From Novosphingobium aquimarinum (GTDB lineage Bacteria; Pseudomonadota; Alphaproteobacteria; Sphingomonadales; Sphingomonadaceae): 64,000 nt of DNA. A program made the translations under genes and the position numbers. The DNA lies in assembly GCF_009746585.1 (NCBI RefSeq), contig NZ_WRPO01000005.1:124001-188000 (forward strand), read 5' to 3'. Positions 15,408-24,111 of this stretch are shown here, one piece after another (position 1 is the stretch's first letter; each line of letters begins with the position of its first letter). Below the pieces are notes generated by a model. The model did not search any database. It saw nothing but the letters and a program-made list of their open reading frames with translations, and had not been told where the DNA came from.

Positions 15408-17869
15408 ATCTGCGCGAATACCGTCAGAAGGCCGACCGGCTCGCCGATCATCTTCCATGGGCGGCGCTTGTCGCGCCCGGCGTGGTGCTCAACAAGGACG
15501 GCAGCTTTTTGCGCGTCCTCAGGTTCCGCGGCCCCGATCTAGAATCCGCCACCGAAGCCGAGCTTGTCGCCGCCTGCGCGCGGGCGAACAATGTCCTGAA
15601 GCGCTTCGGCTCGGGCTGGGCACTCCATTTCGAGGCCGAGCGGCGCGAAGCGCTGGGTTATCCCGACAGCAGCTTTCCCGATGCGGCGTCGTGGCTGGTC
15701 GATGAGGAACGGCGCGCGGCGTTCGAAAGCGCGGGCGCGCATTTCGAGAGCCGCTATTATCTGACGCTCACCCTCCTGCCTCCGCCCGATCAGGCGGACA
15801 CGGCGGGCCGAGCGCTGATCGAGCGCAGCGACGACGCGAAGGGCCGCGACTGGCGACAAGCGCTTGCCGGCTTCATCGCCGAGACGGATCGTGCGCTTGA
15901 CCTGTTCAGAGGCTTCATGCCCGAGGTGCGCGCGCTCGGCGACAGCGAAATGCTGACCTTTCTCCACGGTGCGATCTCCGCGCGCCGCCATGTCGTCGCC
16001 GTGCCCGAAACGCCCATCTATCTGGACGGGCTGCTCGCCGACACGCCGCTGACCGGCGGGCTCGAACCGATGCTCGGCGACGAGCATCTGCGGACGCTCA
16101 CCATCCTCGGATTTCCGAACGCGAGCCGTCCCGGCATCCTCGACGGACTCAACCATGAGGATTTTGGCTATCGCTGGGTGACGCGCTTCATTGCGCTCGA
16201 CAAGACCGACGCAACCAAAGCGCTCACTCGCCTGCGGCGGCAGTGGTTCAACAAGCGCAAGTCGATCACCGCGCTGCTGCGCGAAGTCATCTACAACCAG
16301 CCGGTCCAGCTTCTCGACAGCGATGCCGACAACAAGGTGGTCGATGCCGACCTCGCCTTGCAGGCGCTCGGCGGCGATCATGTCGCGTTCGGCTATCTGA
16401 CGACGACGATCACCGTTGCCGATATCGACCGCGCCCGCGTCGAGGAAAAGGTCCGCGCGGTCGAGCGCATCGTCAACGGGCTCGGCTTCACCTGCATCCG
16501 CGAGGGCATGAATGTGGTCGAGGCGTGGCTGTCGAGCCTGCCGGGCCATGTCTATGCGAACGTCCGGCAACCGATCGTCCACACCCTGAATCTCGCGCAT
16601 CTCATGCCGCTGTCCTCGGTATGGGCAGGACCGGCGCGTAATCCGCACCTCGACGGTCCGCCGCTGCTTTATGCGGAAACCAGCGGCTCGACGCCGTTCC
16701 GTCTCAGCACGCATGTCGGCGACGTCGGTCATATGCTGATCGTCGGACCCACCGGGGCCGGAAAGTCGGTGCTGCTCGCAATGCTCGCGCTTCAGTTCCG
16801 GCGATATCCAGACTCCCAGGTCTATGTCTTCGACAAGGGATTTTCGGCGCGCGCGGCCGTGCTGGCGATGGGCGGCGCGCATCACGCGCTCGGGCTTGGC
16901 GGTGAGAGCGGTCATGCCGATGACGTGGGCGGGCGAACGATCGCCTTCCAGCCGCTGCGCCACATCGATCGCTCCAACGCACGCGCCTGGGCGACCGAAT
17001 GGATCGGCGCGCTGCTCGCCCATGAGAAAGTACTGGTCACACCCGAGATCAAGGAGGCCGTCTGGTCGGCGCTCACCAATCTCGCGACCGCCCCGATCGA
17101 GGAACGCACGCTCACCGGCCTGTCGCTGCTGCTGCAATCGGCACCGCTGCGATCGGCGCTCGCGCCCTATACGCTCGAAGGATCGTTCGGCCGCCTGCTC
17201 GACGCCGCCGAAGACGATCTAGCGATCGCCGACGTGCAGTGCTTCGAGACTGAAGCGCTGATGGGGCAGGCGGGCGTCGTTGCGCCCGTGCTGACCTACC
17301 TGTTCCATCGTCTCGAGGAGCGCTTCACCGGGCGGCCGACGCTTCTCGTACTGGATGAAGCCTGGGTGTTCCTCGACCACCCGCTGTTCGCCGCGCGCAT
17401 CCGTGAGTGGCTGAAGGTGCTGCGCAAGAAGAACGTCAGCGTCGTGTTCGCGACACAGAGCCTAGCCGATATCGCCGACAGCACGATCGCGCCGGCCATC
17501 ATCGAAAGCTGTCCGCAGCGCATCTTGCTGCCCAATGATCGGGCGATCGAGCCGCAGGGCCAGACGGTCTACGTCCGCTTCGGTCTCAACGCGCGCCAGA
17601 TCGAACTGGTCAGCCGCGCGACGCCCAAGCGGCAATATTATCTGCAATCAGCGCGCGGCAACCGGCTGTTCGAGCTTGGGCTAGGCCCGATCGCGCTGGC
17701 GTTGTGCGGCGCGTCCGATCCCGACAGCCAGAAGCGCATAGACGCGGTGCTGGCCGAAAAGGGCCAGGCCGACTTCGCCGCGACCTTTCTCTCCCAAGCC
17801 GGCCTCGATTGGGCGGCCGACCTGCTTGGGCGTCACCCTGCCGCCCGCCCCCCAGAAGACAAGGAGTAA
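15401..17869 (+). CDS. trbE: TrbE/VirB4-type secretion ATPase
   Basis: 822 residues from the ATG overlapping the trbD stop; the frame is open further upstream but homologues begin MLNLREYR. Walker A (GPTGAGKSVL) is near residue 449, Walker B (LLVLDEAWVFLDH) in the last third, followed by the Gln-rich ATQSLADIADS motif. VirB4 ATPases are the most conserved T4SS component and power pilus assembly and substrate passage. The length is normal and no break is seen. Confidence 0.95.
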   Translation: MLNLREYRQKADRLADHLPWAALVAPGVVLNKDGSFLRVLRFRGPDLESATEAELVAACARANNVLKRFGSGWALHFEAERREALGYPDSSFPDAASWLVDEERRAAFESAGAHFESRYYLTLTLLPPPDQADTAGRALIERSDDAKGRDWRQALAGFIAETDRALDLFRGFMPEVRALGDSEMLTFLHGAISARRHVVAVPETPIYLDGLLADTPLTGGLEPMLGDEHLRTLTILGFPNASRPGILDGLNHEDFGYRWVTRFIALDKTDATKALTRLRRQWFNKRKSITALLREVIYNQPVQLLDSDADNKVVDADLALQALGGDHVAFGYLTTTITVADIDRARVEEKVRAVERIVNGLGFTCIREGMNVVEAWLSSLPGHVYANVRQPIVHTLNLAHLMPLSSVWAGPARNPHLDGPPLLYAETSGSTPFRLSTHVGDVGHMLIVGPTGAGKSVLLAMLALQFRRYPDSQVYVFDKGFSARAAVLAMGGAHHALGLGGESGHADDVGGRTIAFQPLRHIDRSNARAWATEWIGALLAHEKVLVTPEIKEAVWSALTNLATAPIEERTLTGLSLLLQSAPLRSALAPYTLEGSFGRLLDAAEDDLAIADVQCFETEALMGQAGVVAPVLTYLFHRLEERFTGRPTLLVLDEAWVFLDHPLFAARIREWLKVLRKKNVSVVFATQSLADIADSTIAPAIIESCPQRILLPNDRAIEPQGQTVYVRFGLNARQIELVSRATPKRQYYLQSARGNRLFELGLGPIALALCGASDPDSQKRIDAVLAEKGQADFAATFLSQAGLDWAADLLGRHPAARPPEDKE

Positions 17870-17875
17870 TTTCCC

Positions 17876-18628
17876 GTGCCCCGTATCCCTATCCGCAAAT
17901 ATGCGTGCCTCTCCGCTCTCGCGCTCGGCGCCGTCGGCTCGCTCGGTATCGGCATCGCGTTGACCTCGACGCCCGTCGCGGCCCAGCTCAGTGTGTTCGA
18001 TCCATCGAACTATTCGCAAAACCTGCTCACCGCCGCGCGCACGCTTGCCCAGATCAACAACCAGATCCAGAGTCTCCAGAACGAAGCGCAGATGCTGATC
18101 AACCAGGGCAAGAACCTGTCCCGGATCGATTTCCCGCAACTTCAGGAGCTTCGCCAGCGCCTCCAGCAGATCGACCAGCTCATGGGCCAGGCGCAGGGCG
18201 TCGACTTCCGCATCGATCAGCTCGACGAGCGCTTCCGCCAGCTCTACCCGCAGGAGTTCGATCAGGTGTTCCGCCGCGATCAGCGTGTGGCTCGCGCACG
18301 CGATCAACTCGATACCGCGATGTCCGCGTTTCGCCAGACGATGGGGGTCCAGAACCGCATCGTCGACAACGTACGGAGCGACACGCAGGCGCTCGCCGAC
18401 ATCGTCGCGCGCAGCCAGGGCGCGGAAGGCTCGCTTCAGGCGCAGCAGGCCACGAACCAGCTTCTCGCGCTCACCGCCAAGCAGCAGCTCCAGCTTCAGC
18501 AAATGATGGCGGCGCAGTTCCGGGCGGAATCGGTCGAGCAGGCGCAGCGGGGCCAGATCGCGCGCGAGGCACGCGAGTCGACGCGCCGCTTCCTCGGCGA
18601 CGGCAAGGCTTACACGCCACGCCAATGA
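17876..18628 (+). CDS. trbJ: TrbJ/VirB5-type pilus-tip protein
   Basis: 250 residues from a GTG start six bases after trbE. A basic N-terminus, a hydrophobic segment and TPVAAQL form a cleavable signal peptide with the cut after about residue 36. The mature part is Gln-rich and almost entirely helical (LAQINNQIQSLQNEAQML and similar), as in VirB5/TrbJ minor pilins, which are involved in mating-pair recognition. Confidence 0.92.
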   Translation: MPRIPIRKYACLSALALGAVGSLGIGIALTSTPVAAQLSVFDPSNYSQNLLTAARTLAQINNQIQSLQNEAQMLINQGKNLSRIDFPQLQELRQRLQQIDQLMGQAQGVDFRIDQLDERFRQLYPQEFDQVFRRDQRVARARDQLDTAMSAFRQTMGVQNRIVDNVRSDTQALADIVARSQGAEGSLQAQQATNQLLALTAKQQLQLQQMMAAQFRAESVEQAQRGQIAREARESTRRFLGDGKAYTPRQ

Positions 18629-18682
18629 GCTGAGGCAGGCGAGGACCGCGCCCCCAGCTCCCCCCGGGTCCGAACCTGTCTC

Positions 18683-18733
18683 GTCGCGGGGGCCGTAGGG
18701 CTTGCCCCTCTCATGGCCGCCGGTCCCCGCGAC
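18683..18733 (+). other. Hairpin between trbJ and trbL
   Basis: The 9-base word GTCGCGGGG (18683-18691) is perfectly complementary to CCCCGCGAC (18725-18733), with a 33-base loop. This 136-base gap is the only real spacer in the otherwise overlapping trb series, where a trbK entry-exclusion gene often sits; no trbK-like reading frame is present. The hairpin could tune expression of the distal genes. Confidence 0.4.
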
Positions 18734-18764
18734 ACCTTTCAACTTCAAGCAGGAACCCGCCCAT

Positions 18765-20072
18765 ATGGATGACCTGAATGTCATCGATCAGTTCATGGAG
18801 GCCTTCGCCTCCTACATCGACAGCGGGTTCGGCCTGTTGGGCGGTGACGTCGGTTTCCTGACCACGATCCTGATCGGCATCGACATCACGCTCGCCGGGC
18901 TGTTCTGGGCGCTCGGCGGCGAAGACGACGTCATCGCCAAGTTCCTCAAAAAGATCCTCTATGTCGGCGTCTTCGCCCTGATCCTCAACAGCTTCTCGAC
19001 ACTGTCCGATATCATCTTTCGCAGCTTCGCCGGCCTCGGCCTCACCGCAGGGGGCAGCGCGATTACGGCTGACGATTTATTGCGACCCGGCAAGCTGGCC
19101 GGGACCGGCTTCGAGGCAGCATGGCCGCTCCTCGAGCAGGCGAAGGAGTTGGTTGGCCCGATCGCCTTCTTCGACAATTTCATCGAGATCGCCGTGCTGG
19201 TGATCGCCTGGGTCGTCGTCATCGCCGCCTTTTTCATCCTCGCGATCCAGCTTTTCATCACAATCCTCGAATTCAAGCTTACTTCGCTCGCCGGCTTCGT
19301 GCTCGTGCCCTTTGCGCTGTGGAACCGCACGTCGTTCCTCGCCGAACGGGTGCTCGGGAACGTCGTCAGTTCGGGCATCAAGGTCATGGTGCTCGCGGTC
19401 ATCGTCGGCATCGGCTCTAACTATTTCGCCGACTTCACCAGTGCGATCACCGGCGACGAGGTGTCGATCGAACAGGCCGTGTCGCTGATGCTCGCGAGCC
19501 TCGCGATCTTTGGCCTCTCCATCTTCGGCCCGGGAATCGCATCCGGCCTCGTCGCCGGCGCGCCGCAGCTCGGCGCCGGATCGGTGATCGCCACTACCGT
19601 GCTTGCCGGCGGAGGTCTTGCGATGGCAGGCGCTGGCGCCGTCGGCGCGGCACGCGGTCTCGCGGGGGCCGGTCTCGGCGCGATCCGCGCCGGTACATCG
19701 ATGGGGTCTGCCGCATCCACTGCCTACAAGCTCGGGCAGGAAACCTCGGGCTCGACCAGCGTCGGCGCGGGCCTCGGCGGCGTTGCGACCGCCATGCGCG
19801 GCGCGGCTGCCAACCGGATGAGCGGCGGTCTCGGCGTTAGCGCTGCCGCCGATCGTGGGCAGCGCGCCGCATGGGAAGCAGGAAGCACCCGTGCCGGCGG
19901 CGCCGCCCCCGCAGCCGCGCCGATAGGCGCAGCTGAAGGAACACCCGCCTGGGCGCAGAAGCTTCATGCCAGCCAGAATGCTCGCCACCGCCGCCAGATG
20001 GCGATCCACGCAATCCAGGGCGGCGACCGCGGCGGCGCTGGCGCCACTCCAGACATCAAGGAAAGGGACTGA
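18765..20072 (+). CDS. trbL: TrbL/VirB6-type channel protein
   Basis: 435 residues from the ATG at 18765 (MDDLNVIDQF), preceded by AGGAA; an earlier start in the spacer does not match the family. Five to six membrane helices lie between residues ~25 and 270, followed by a Gly/Ala-rich segment and a hydrophilic tail. TrbL forms part of the inner-membrane translocation pore. It is followed three bases later by trbF. Confidence 0.93.
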   Translation: MDDLNVIDQFMEAFASYIDSGFGLLGGDVGFLTTILIGIDITLAGLFWALGGEDDVIAKFLKKILYVGVFALILNSFSTLSDIIFRSFAGLGLTAGGSAITADDLLRPGKLAGTGFEAAWPLLEQAKELVGPIAFFDNFIEIAVLVIAWVVVIAAFFILAIQLFITILEFKLTSLAGFVLVPFALWNRTSFLAERVLGNVVSSGIKVMVLAVIVGIGSNYFADFTSAITGDEVSIEQAVSLMLASLAIFGLSIFGPGIASGLVAGAPQLGAGSVIATTVLAGGGLAMAGAGAVGAARGLAGAGLGAIRAGTSMGSAASTAYKLGQETSGSTSVGAGLGGVATAMRGAAANRMSGGLGVSAAADRGQRAAWEAGSTRAGGAAPAAAPIGAAEGTPAWAQKLHASQNARHRRQMAIHAIQGGDRGGAGATPDIKERD

Positions 20073-20075
20073 GCG

Positions 20076-20918
20076 ATGAAATTTCGACGCGCATTGCAGC
20101 GCTATGGGCGAACGCCCGAACCCGAGACACCCTACCAACGAGCGGGCCAGCTTTGGGATGAGCGTATCGGCTCGGCTCGCGCACAGGCGAAGAACTGGCG
20201 GCTGATGGCCTTCGGCGGCCTGTTCCTGACCACTGGTCTGTCGGGCGCGCTGGTCTGGCAATCGATGCAAAGCCGCGTCGTGCCCTATGTGGTCGAGGTC
20301 GATGCACTCGGGCAAGCACAGGCCGTCGCGCCTGCCGCCAAGGACTATCGGCCGACCGATCCGCAGATCGCATGGTTCCTCGGCCGGTTCATCACCGGCG
20401 TTCGAGCGCGCTCGCTCGATCCGGTATTGATGCGTGAAAACTGGCTATCAGCCTATGATTTCGCGACCGAACGTGCGTCACTGTTCCTCGGCGAATATGC
20501 CCGCACCTCCAATCCGTTCGCCGATGTCGGGCGCAAGACGGTTTCGGTGCAGGTGACGAGCGTCGTCCGCGCGTCGGATACGAGCTTCCAGGTCAAATGG
20601 ACCGAGCAGCAATATGAGCGGGGAAGCCTCGCCAGCACGTCACGCTGGACGGCGATGCTCACGGTGAAGATCAAGCCGCCGCGCTTGGCCGATGTGCTCC
20701 GAAAAAACCCGCTCGGTCTCTATGTTGACGCGATCGACTGGAGCCGCGAACTGGAAACGCCTCAGGACCGGCCGCCTTCGCCGCAACCATCGGCCGTGCC
20801 CGATCCCGCACAATCACTCCCGGTCGCGCCGCCCACCGACATTCCGCTGGGCTCGCCGCTCGATCCGACCCTTGCTCAACCCGCAGCCGCACCATCCCCC
20901 GAAAGGACCGACCAATGA
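20076..20918 (+). CDS. trbF: TrbF/VirB8-type assembly factor
   Basis: 280 residues: a short cytoplasmic N-terminus (TPYQRAGQLWDERIGSA), one membrane helix (about residues 42-63) and a periplasmic VirB8/NTF2-like domain (about 70-225), then a Pro-rich tail (about 227-280) longer than in the RP4 protein. VirB8 proteins nucleate channel assembly. The stop overlaps the trbG ATG. Confidence 0.93.
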   Translation: MKFRRALQRYGRTPEPETPYQRAGQLWDERIGSARAQAKNWRLMAFGGLFLTTGLSGALVWQSMQSRVVPYVVEVDALGQAQAVAPAAKDYRPTDPQIAWFLGRFITGVRARSLDPVLMRENWLSAYDFATERASLFLGEYARTSNPFADVGRKTVSVQVTSVVRASDTSFQVKWTEQQYERGSLASTSRWTAMLTVKIKPPRLADVLRKNPLGLYVDAIDWSRELETPQDRPPSPQPSAVPDPAQSLPVAPPTDIPLGSPLDPTLAQPAAAPSPERTDQ

Positions 20919-21766
20919 TCCGTGCCCTCATCCTGGCGGCGAGCGCGATGGCGCTTGCCATGGGCGTCGCTGCGCAGAGCCGCGAACCCGCGTCACCCAC
21001 CGCGCGCGTCACTGCCGCCAACCGGGCGGCACTGCGCGAGCCGTCGAGCGCGGGATATATATATGCCGTCCAGGTCTATCCCTGGGCGGAAGGCGTGCTC
21101 TACCGGCTCTATGCCGCGCCCGAGCGCATCACCGACATTGCCTTGCAGCCGGGCGAAACGATTGTGTCCGTCGCCGCCGGCGACACCGTGCGCTGGACTG
21201 TCGGCGATACCACCAGCGGCATCGGCGAAAGCAAGCGCGTGCACATCCTCGTCAAGCCGTTTTCGGCGGGCCTACGCACAAACCTTGTCATTGCTACCGA
21301 TCGCCGGACCTACCATCTCCAGCTCGAAAGCACGCCCGCGACCGCGATGGCGGCGATCTCCTGGACCTATCCACATGACGAGCTGATCGCGCTCCGGCGT
21401 CAGCGCGATGCAGCCGTGGCGGCGACGCCGATCGCGTCGGGCCTCTCGGTCGAAAGCCTCAACTTCAACTATGCGATCTCGGGCGACAAGCCGGCCTGGC
21501 GGCCGCTGCGCGCGTTCGACGATGGGCGGCAGACCTACATCGAGTTCTCGCCTGCGATCGCCGTGGGTGAGGCGCCCCCGCTGTTCGTGATTGGCGAGGA
21601 TGGCGAGGCCCAGCTCGTCAACTATCGCGTCGCCGGCCGCTATTATGTGGTCGACCGCCTGTTCGGTGTCGCCGAGCTGCGCCTTGGCGGCAAGAAACAG
21701 CAGATTGTCCGTATCACCGCCGCCCAGCCGAAGAGCCGGCAGCGCAAGGCCGGGAGGGGCGCGTGA
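20915..21766 (+). CDS. trbG: TrbG/VirB9-type outer-membrane core protein
   Basis: 283 residues with a cleavable signal peptide (cut around AMGVAAQS), a YAVQVYPWAEG segment near the N-terminus, and the VirB9 beta-rich domains (ERITDIALQPGETI; LNFNYAISGDKPAWRPLRAFDDGRQTYIEF). VirB9 forms the outer ring of the T4SS core complex. It overlaps both trbF and trbI by 4 bases. Confidence 0.94.
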   Translation: MIRALILAASAMALAMGVAAQSREPASPTARVTAANRAALREPSSAGYIYAVQVYPWAEGVLYRLYAAPERITDIALQPGETIVSVAAGDTVRWTVGDTTSGIGESKRVHILVKPFSAGLRTNLVIATDRRTYHLQLESTPATAMAAISWTYPHDELIALRRQRDAAVAATPIASGLSVESLNFNYAISGDKPAWRPLRAFDDGRQTYIEFSPAIAVGEAPPLFVIGEDGEAQLVNYRVAGRYYVVDRLFGVAELRLGGKKQQIVRITAAQPKSRQRKAGRGA

Positions 21767-23001
21767 CCGATCCAACCGCTTCTTCCGCGCCGATCGCGGC
21801 GCCCAAAGCCGACCCCGAAACGCTCGTTCTGCGCGCGGCGCCGGGCCGCGTCACCCGTTTTCGCCGCGGTGCGATCGTCGCCATCGCTGCCGCCGGCTCG
21901 ACCGCGATCATCGGCGTCGCCTGGCTGGCGCTCAAGCCCGCGACCCTGAGCCTGATCGCACGAAGCGATGAAAAGCTGGTTGGCGCGAAGGCGCCGCCTG
22001 ATGCGCTCGCGGGCGCGCCGACGAGCTATGGCGACGTGCCGAAGCTCGGGCTACCGCTTCCCGGTGATCTCGGGCGGCCGATCCTCGAGCGCCAGCGGCA
22101 GCTTGGCGGGATGGTTCCCCCTGACCCCGCTGCCGATGCGGTGAGCCGGGCCGCGCAGGAAGCCGAAGCCGAGCGCCAGCGCATCGCCGCTGAGCAGAAG
22201 GCCGCACGCGAGTCTGGCGTCATGCTGCAATTGGCGGGCGGCGGTCGCGCCGCCGCCCCTGCACCGGTGACTACCGATGCAAGTGTTCCGCCAGCATCGG
22301 CCGAGACTGCCAAGCCGCTCCTCGACCCTGACCGAGATCCTAACGCCCAGGGGCGCAAGAACGAATTGGTCGGCCACGCCAATCGCGACGACGACATCAA
22401 TCCGCACGCGCTGGCGCAGTCCGTATCGCCTTGGACCTTGCAGGCCGGCAGCATCATTGCCGCGAGCCTCATAACCGGGCTCAACTCGGATCTTCCCGGG
22501 CTCGTCACCGCGCAGATCACGGAGAACGTCTATGACAGTGTGACCGGGCGCGGTCTGCTCATTCCGCAAGGATCGCGGCTGATCGGCAGCTACGACAGCG
22601 TTGTAGCGTTTGGGCAGAGCCGTGCGCTGGTCGTCTGGCAGCGGATTATCCTGCCCGACGGCTCGTCGATTCGTATCGACAATGTGCCGGCGACCGATAC
22701 GCAGGGCTATGCGGGTCTGTCCGACCGGATCGACCGGCATACTTGGCAACTTCTGAAGGGCGTCGCCCTGTCGACACTGCTGGGCGTCGGCACTGAATTG
22801 AGCTTCGGCAGCACCGAAAGCGACCTTGTCCGGGCGATCCGCGAGTCAGCGCAGCAGAGCGGCGCGCGCGCCGGCGATCAGCTCGTCACGCGCAATCTCA
22901 ATATCCAGCCGACCTTGCGCGTGCGTCCCGGCTGGCCGCTACGGGTGGTCGTGCACAAAGACATCATATTGCCCGGACCCTGGGGAGGCCGTCATGGCTG
23001 A
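21763..23001 (+). CDS. trbI: TrbI/VirB10-type core protein
   Basis: 412 residues from a GTG overlapping trbG. It has a cytoplasmic N-terminus, one membrane helix (about 46-66), a long Pro/Ala/Glu-rich periplasmic linker with a helical Gln/Glu/Arg stretch, and the VirB10 beta-barrel domain (LQAGSIIAASLITGLNSDLPG onward). VirB10 bridges inner and outer membranes and senses ATPase activity. It is the last classical trb gene and overlaps the DUF2274 gene. Confidence 0.94.
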   Translation: MTDPTASSAPIAAPKADPETLVLRAAPGRVTRFRRGAIVAIAAAGSTAIIGVAWLALKPATLSLIARSDEKLVGAKAPPDALAGAPTSYGDVPKLGLPLPGDLGRPILERQRQLGGMVPPDPAADAVSRAAQEAEAERQRIAAEQKAARESGVMLQLAGGGRAAAPAPVTTDASVPPASAETAKPLLDPDRDPNAQGRKNELVGHANRDDDINPHALAQSVSPWTLQAGSIIAASLITGLNSDLPGLVTAQITENVYDSVTGRGLLIPQGSRLIGSYDSVVAFGQSRALVVWQRIILPDGSSIRIDNVPATDTQGYAGLSDRIDRHTWQLLKGVALSTLLGVGTELSFGSTESDLVRAIRESAQQSGARAGDQLVTRNLNIQPTLRVRPGWPLRVVVHKDIILPGPWGGRHG

Positions 23002-23206
23002 TTTGAAGCTGCCAAGGCTGCCCGATCGGACGCCGGCTAAGATCACGATCAACGTCATGCCGGATCTCATCGAAGCGCTGAACGACTACGCCGAGGCCTA
23101 TGAGGCGGCCTACGGCCGACGCGAGTCCGTACCGGACCTCATTCCATTCATGCTTAGCGGCTTCCTGGCGAGCGACCGCTCGTTCAGCCGGGCACGTAAG
23201 AAATAG
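22994..23206 (+). CDS. DUF2274 family protein
   Basis: 70 residues from an ATG inside the end of trbI. The sequence LPDRTPAKITINVMPDLIEALNDYAEAYEAAYG has a ribbon-helix-helix-like strand followed by a helix and matches the DUF2274 family regularly found right after trbI. It may be a small regulator of transfer. The reading frame and position are convincing; the biochemical role is unknown. Confidence 0.88.
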   Translation: MADLKLPRLPDRTPAKITINVMPDLIEALNDYAEAYEAAYGRRESVPDLIPFMLSGFLASDRSFSRARKK

Positions 23207-23210
23207 TCCG

Positions 23211-23444
23211 ATGTCGGCCCGGCAGCCTGCAACGAATGGCGACGACGCGCCCCCGATTGGGCCGATAAGCGTTCGCATTCCCGACGCAGTACGGATGACG
23301 GGGCTCAGCAAATCCAAGATCTACCAGCTCATCGCTTCCGGCGACATCGAGGCAGCCAAGGTCGGCCGTGCAACCGTGGTGTTTGTCGATAGTCTGCGGT
23401 CCTTTCTGCGATCACACTGTAAACAGCCGCGTTCTCGGGCGTAG
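23211..23444 (+). CDS. AlpA/excisionase-like HTH protein
   Basis: 77 residues starting four bases after the DUF2274 stop. The core RIPDAVRMTGLSKSKIYQLIASGDIEAAKVGRATVVFVDSLRSFL has the winged helix-turn-helix pattern of AlpA/Xis-type proteins of the MerR superfamily. Such proteins direct excision or control the integrase of mobile elements, so a recombination partner is expected on this element, but none lies within the window. It is the last gene of the transfer operon and probably near the element's end. Confidence 0.82.
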   Translation: MSARQPATNGDDAPPIGPISVRIPDAVRMTGLSKSKIYQLIASGDIEAAKVGRATVVFVDSLRSFLRSHCKQPRSRA

Positions 23445-23547
23445 CAGGGATCGCGCATGTCGGCCTGTCGATATTTCGGCACGGCCTGTCGCGAAGGGGT
23501 AAAATTGGGGGTGGATTGAGCGGAATTATCGGCACGACGATCAAGAA

Positions 23548-23674
23548 CGTTGTTATAAATCAGTATCTTATGTTTTTCGTGTGAATCCCTCCTCCGCTAC
23601 CATCCCACTTTCCAACGACTTCCGGTAAGGGCCGATAAGGTCCATAAAACCGTTGTAAAATCGGCATGTTATGT
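23548..23674. repeat. Imperfect direct repeat ahead of a hypothetical gene
   Basis: CGTTGTTATAAATCAGTATC...TTATGT at 23548-23572 and CGTTGTAAAATCGGCATG...TTATGT at 23651-23674 are similar words about 100 bases apart in an AT-richer stretch just outside the transfer operon. They may be binding sites or remnants of an element junction. Confidence 0.3.
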
Positions 23675-24012
23675 CTGATTTGCGTCCATCGACGTTCGTT
23701 GCCTTCCCTTCCCTTGAGAGCCAGATTTCTCGCTCACCTATGGTGAGACGAAACTTCGACCCATCGTTCAACAAGGGCGGCGATACGATCGTAATCGAAG
23801 CTAGCGCGGTGGCTTGCACCGTCCTTCGCGAAGGATCCAATGCGGTCCTCGAAAGCGACGACGCTCTCGTGCGCATCCCGGTGGGGCTGAGTACAACGCA
23901 GATCGTCTTCGCGTACGTCGACACCCGCGCGTTGATGATCGTCGACAATAACATCGACCTTTCCGGACAGAGGCTCGCGCTGATGCCGATCGGCATCAGC
24001 GCGATCGCGTAA
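23671..24012 (+). CDS. Hypothetical protein (113 aa)
   Basis: A 113-residue reading frame with no clear Shine-Dalgarno. The sequence has alternating strands (GGDTIVIEASAVACTVLREG, ALVRIPVGL, IVFAYVDTRALMIV), so a small beta-rich domain is plausible. Codon usage is less GC-ending at its 5' end than in the neighbours. An overlapping minus-strand frame exists but looks less protein-like. No family is recognised. Confidence 0.45.
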   Translation: MSDLRPSTFVAFPSLESQISRSPMVRRNFDPSFNKGGDTIVIEASAVACTVLREGSNAVLESDDALVRIPVGLSTTQIVFAYVDTRALMIVDNNIDLSGQRLALMPIGISAIA

Positions 24013-24111
24013 GGTCAGGAGGCTTCGACGACCCGCCCGGCGTTCCGTCCTCGCGACGGTCCCCGGCGAAGCGTCACAAGTATGACAAGAGGCTGATTTA
24101 GAAGTGCGCGT

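Larger units (their letters stand above)
1..23450. mobile_element. Conjugative element segment (ICE or plasmid), Trb-type
   Basis: A ParB-like gene, DUF736, a VirD2-like DUF3363 relaxase, a TraG coupling protein, a complete-looking trbB-C-D-E-J-L-F-G-I series, DUF2274 and an AlpA-like gene lie in the order familiar from alphaproteobacterial ICEs. The left end is outside the window. The right limit is my estimate, just after the AlpA-like gene, where content changes to chromosomal-type genes. No integrase, attachment repeat, trbK or TraF peptidase was found, so ICE and plasmid cannot be separated from this sequence. Confidence 0.8.
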
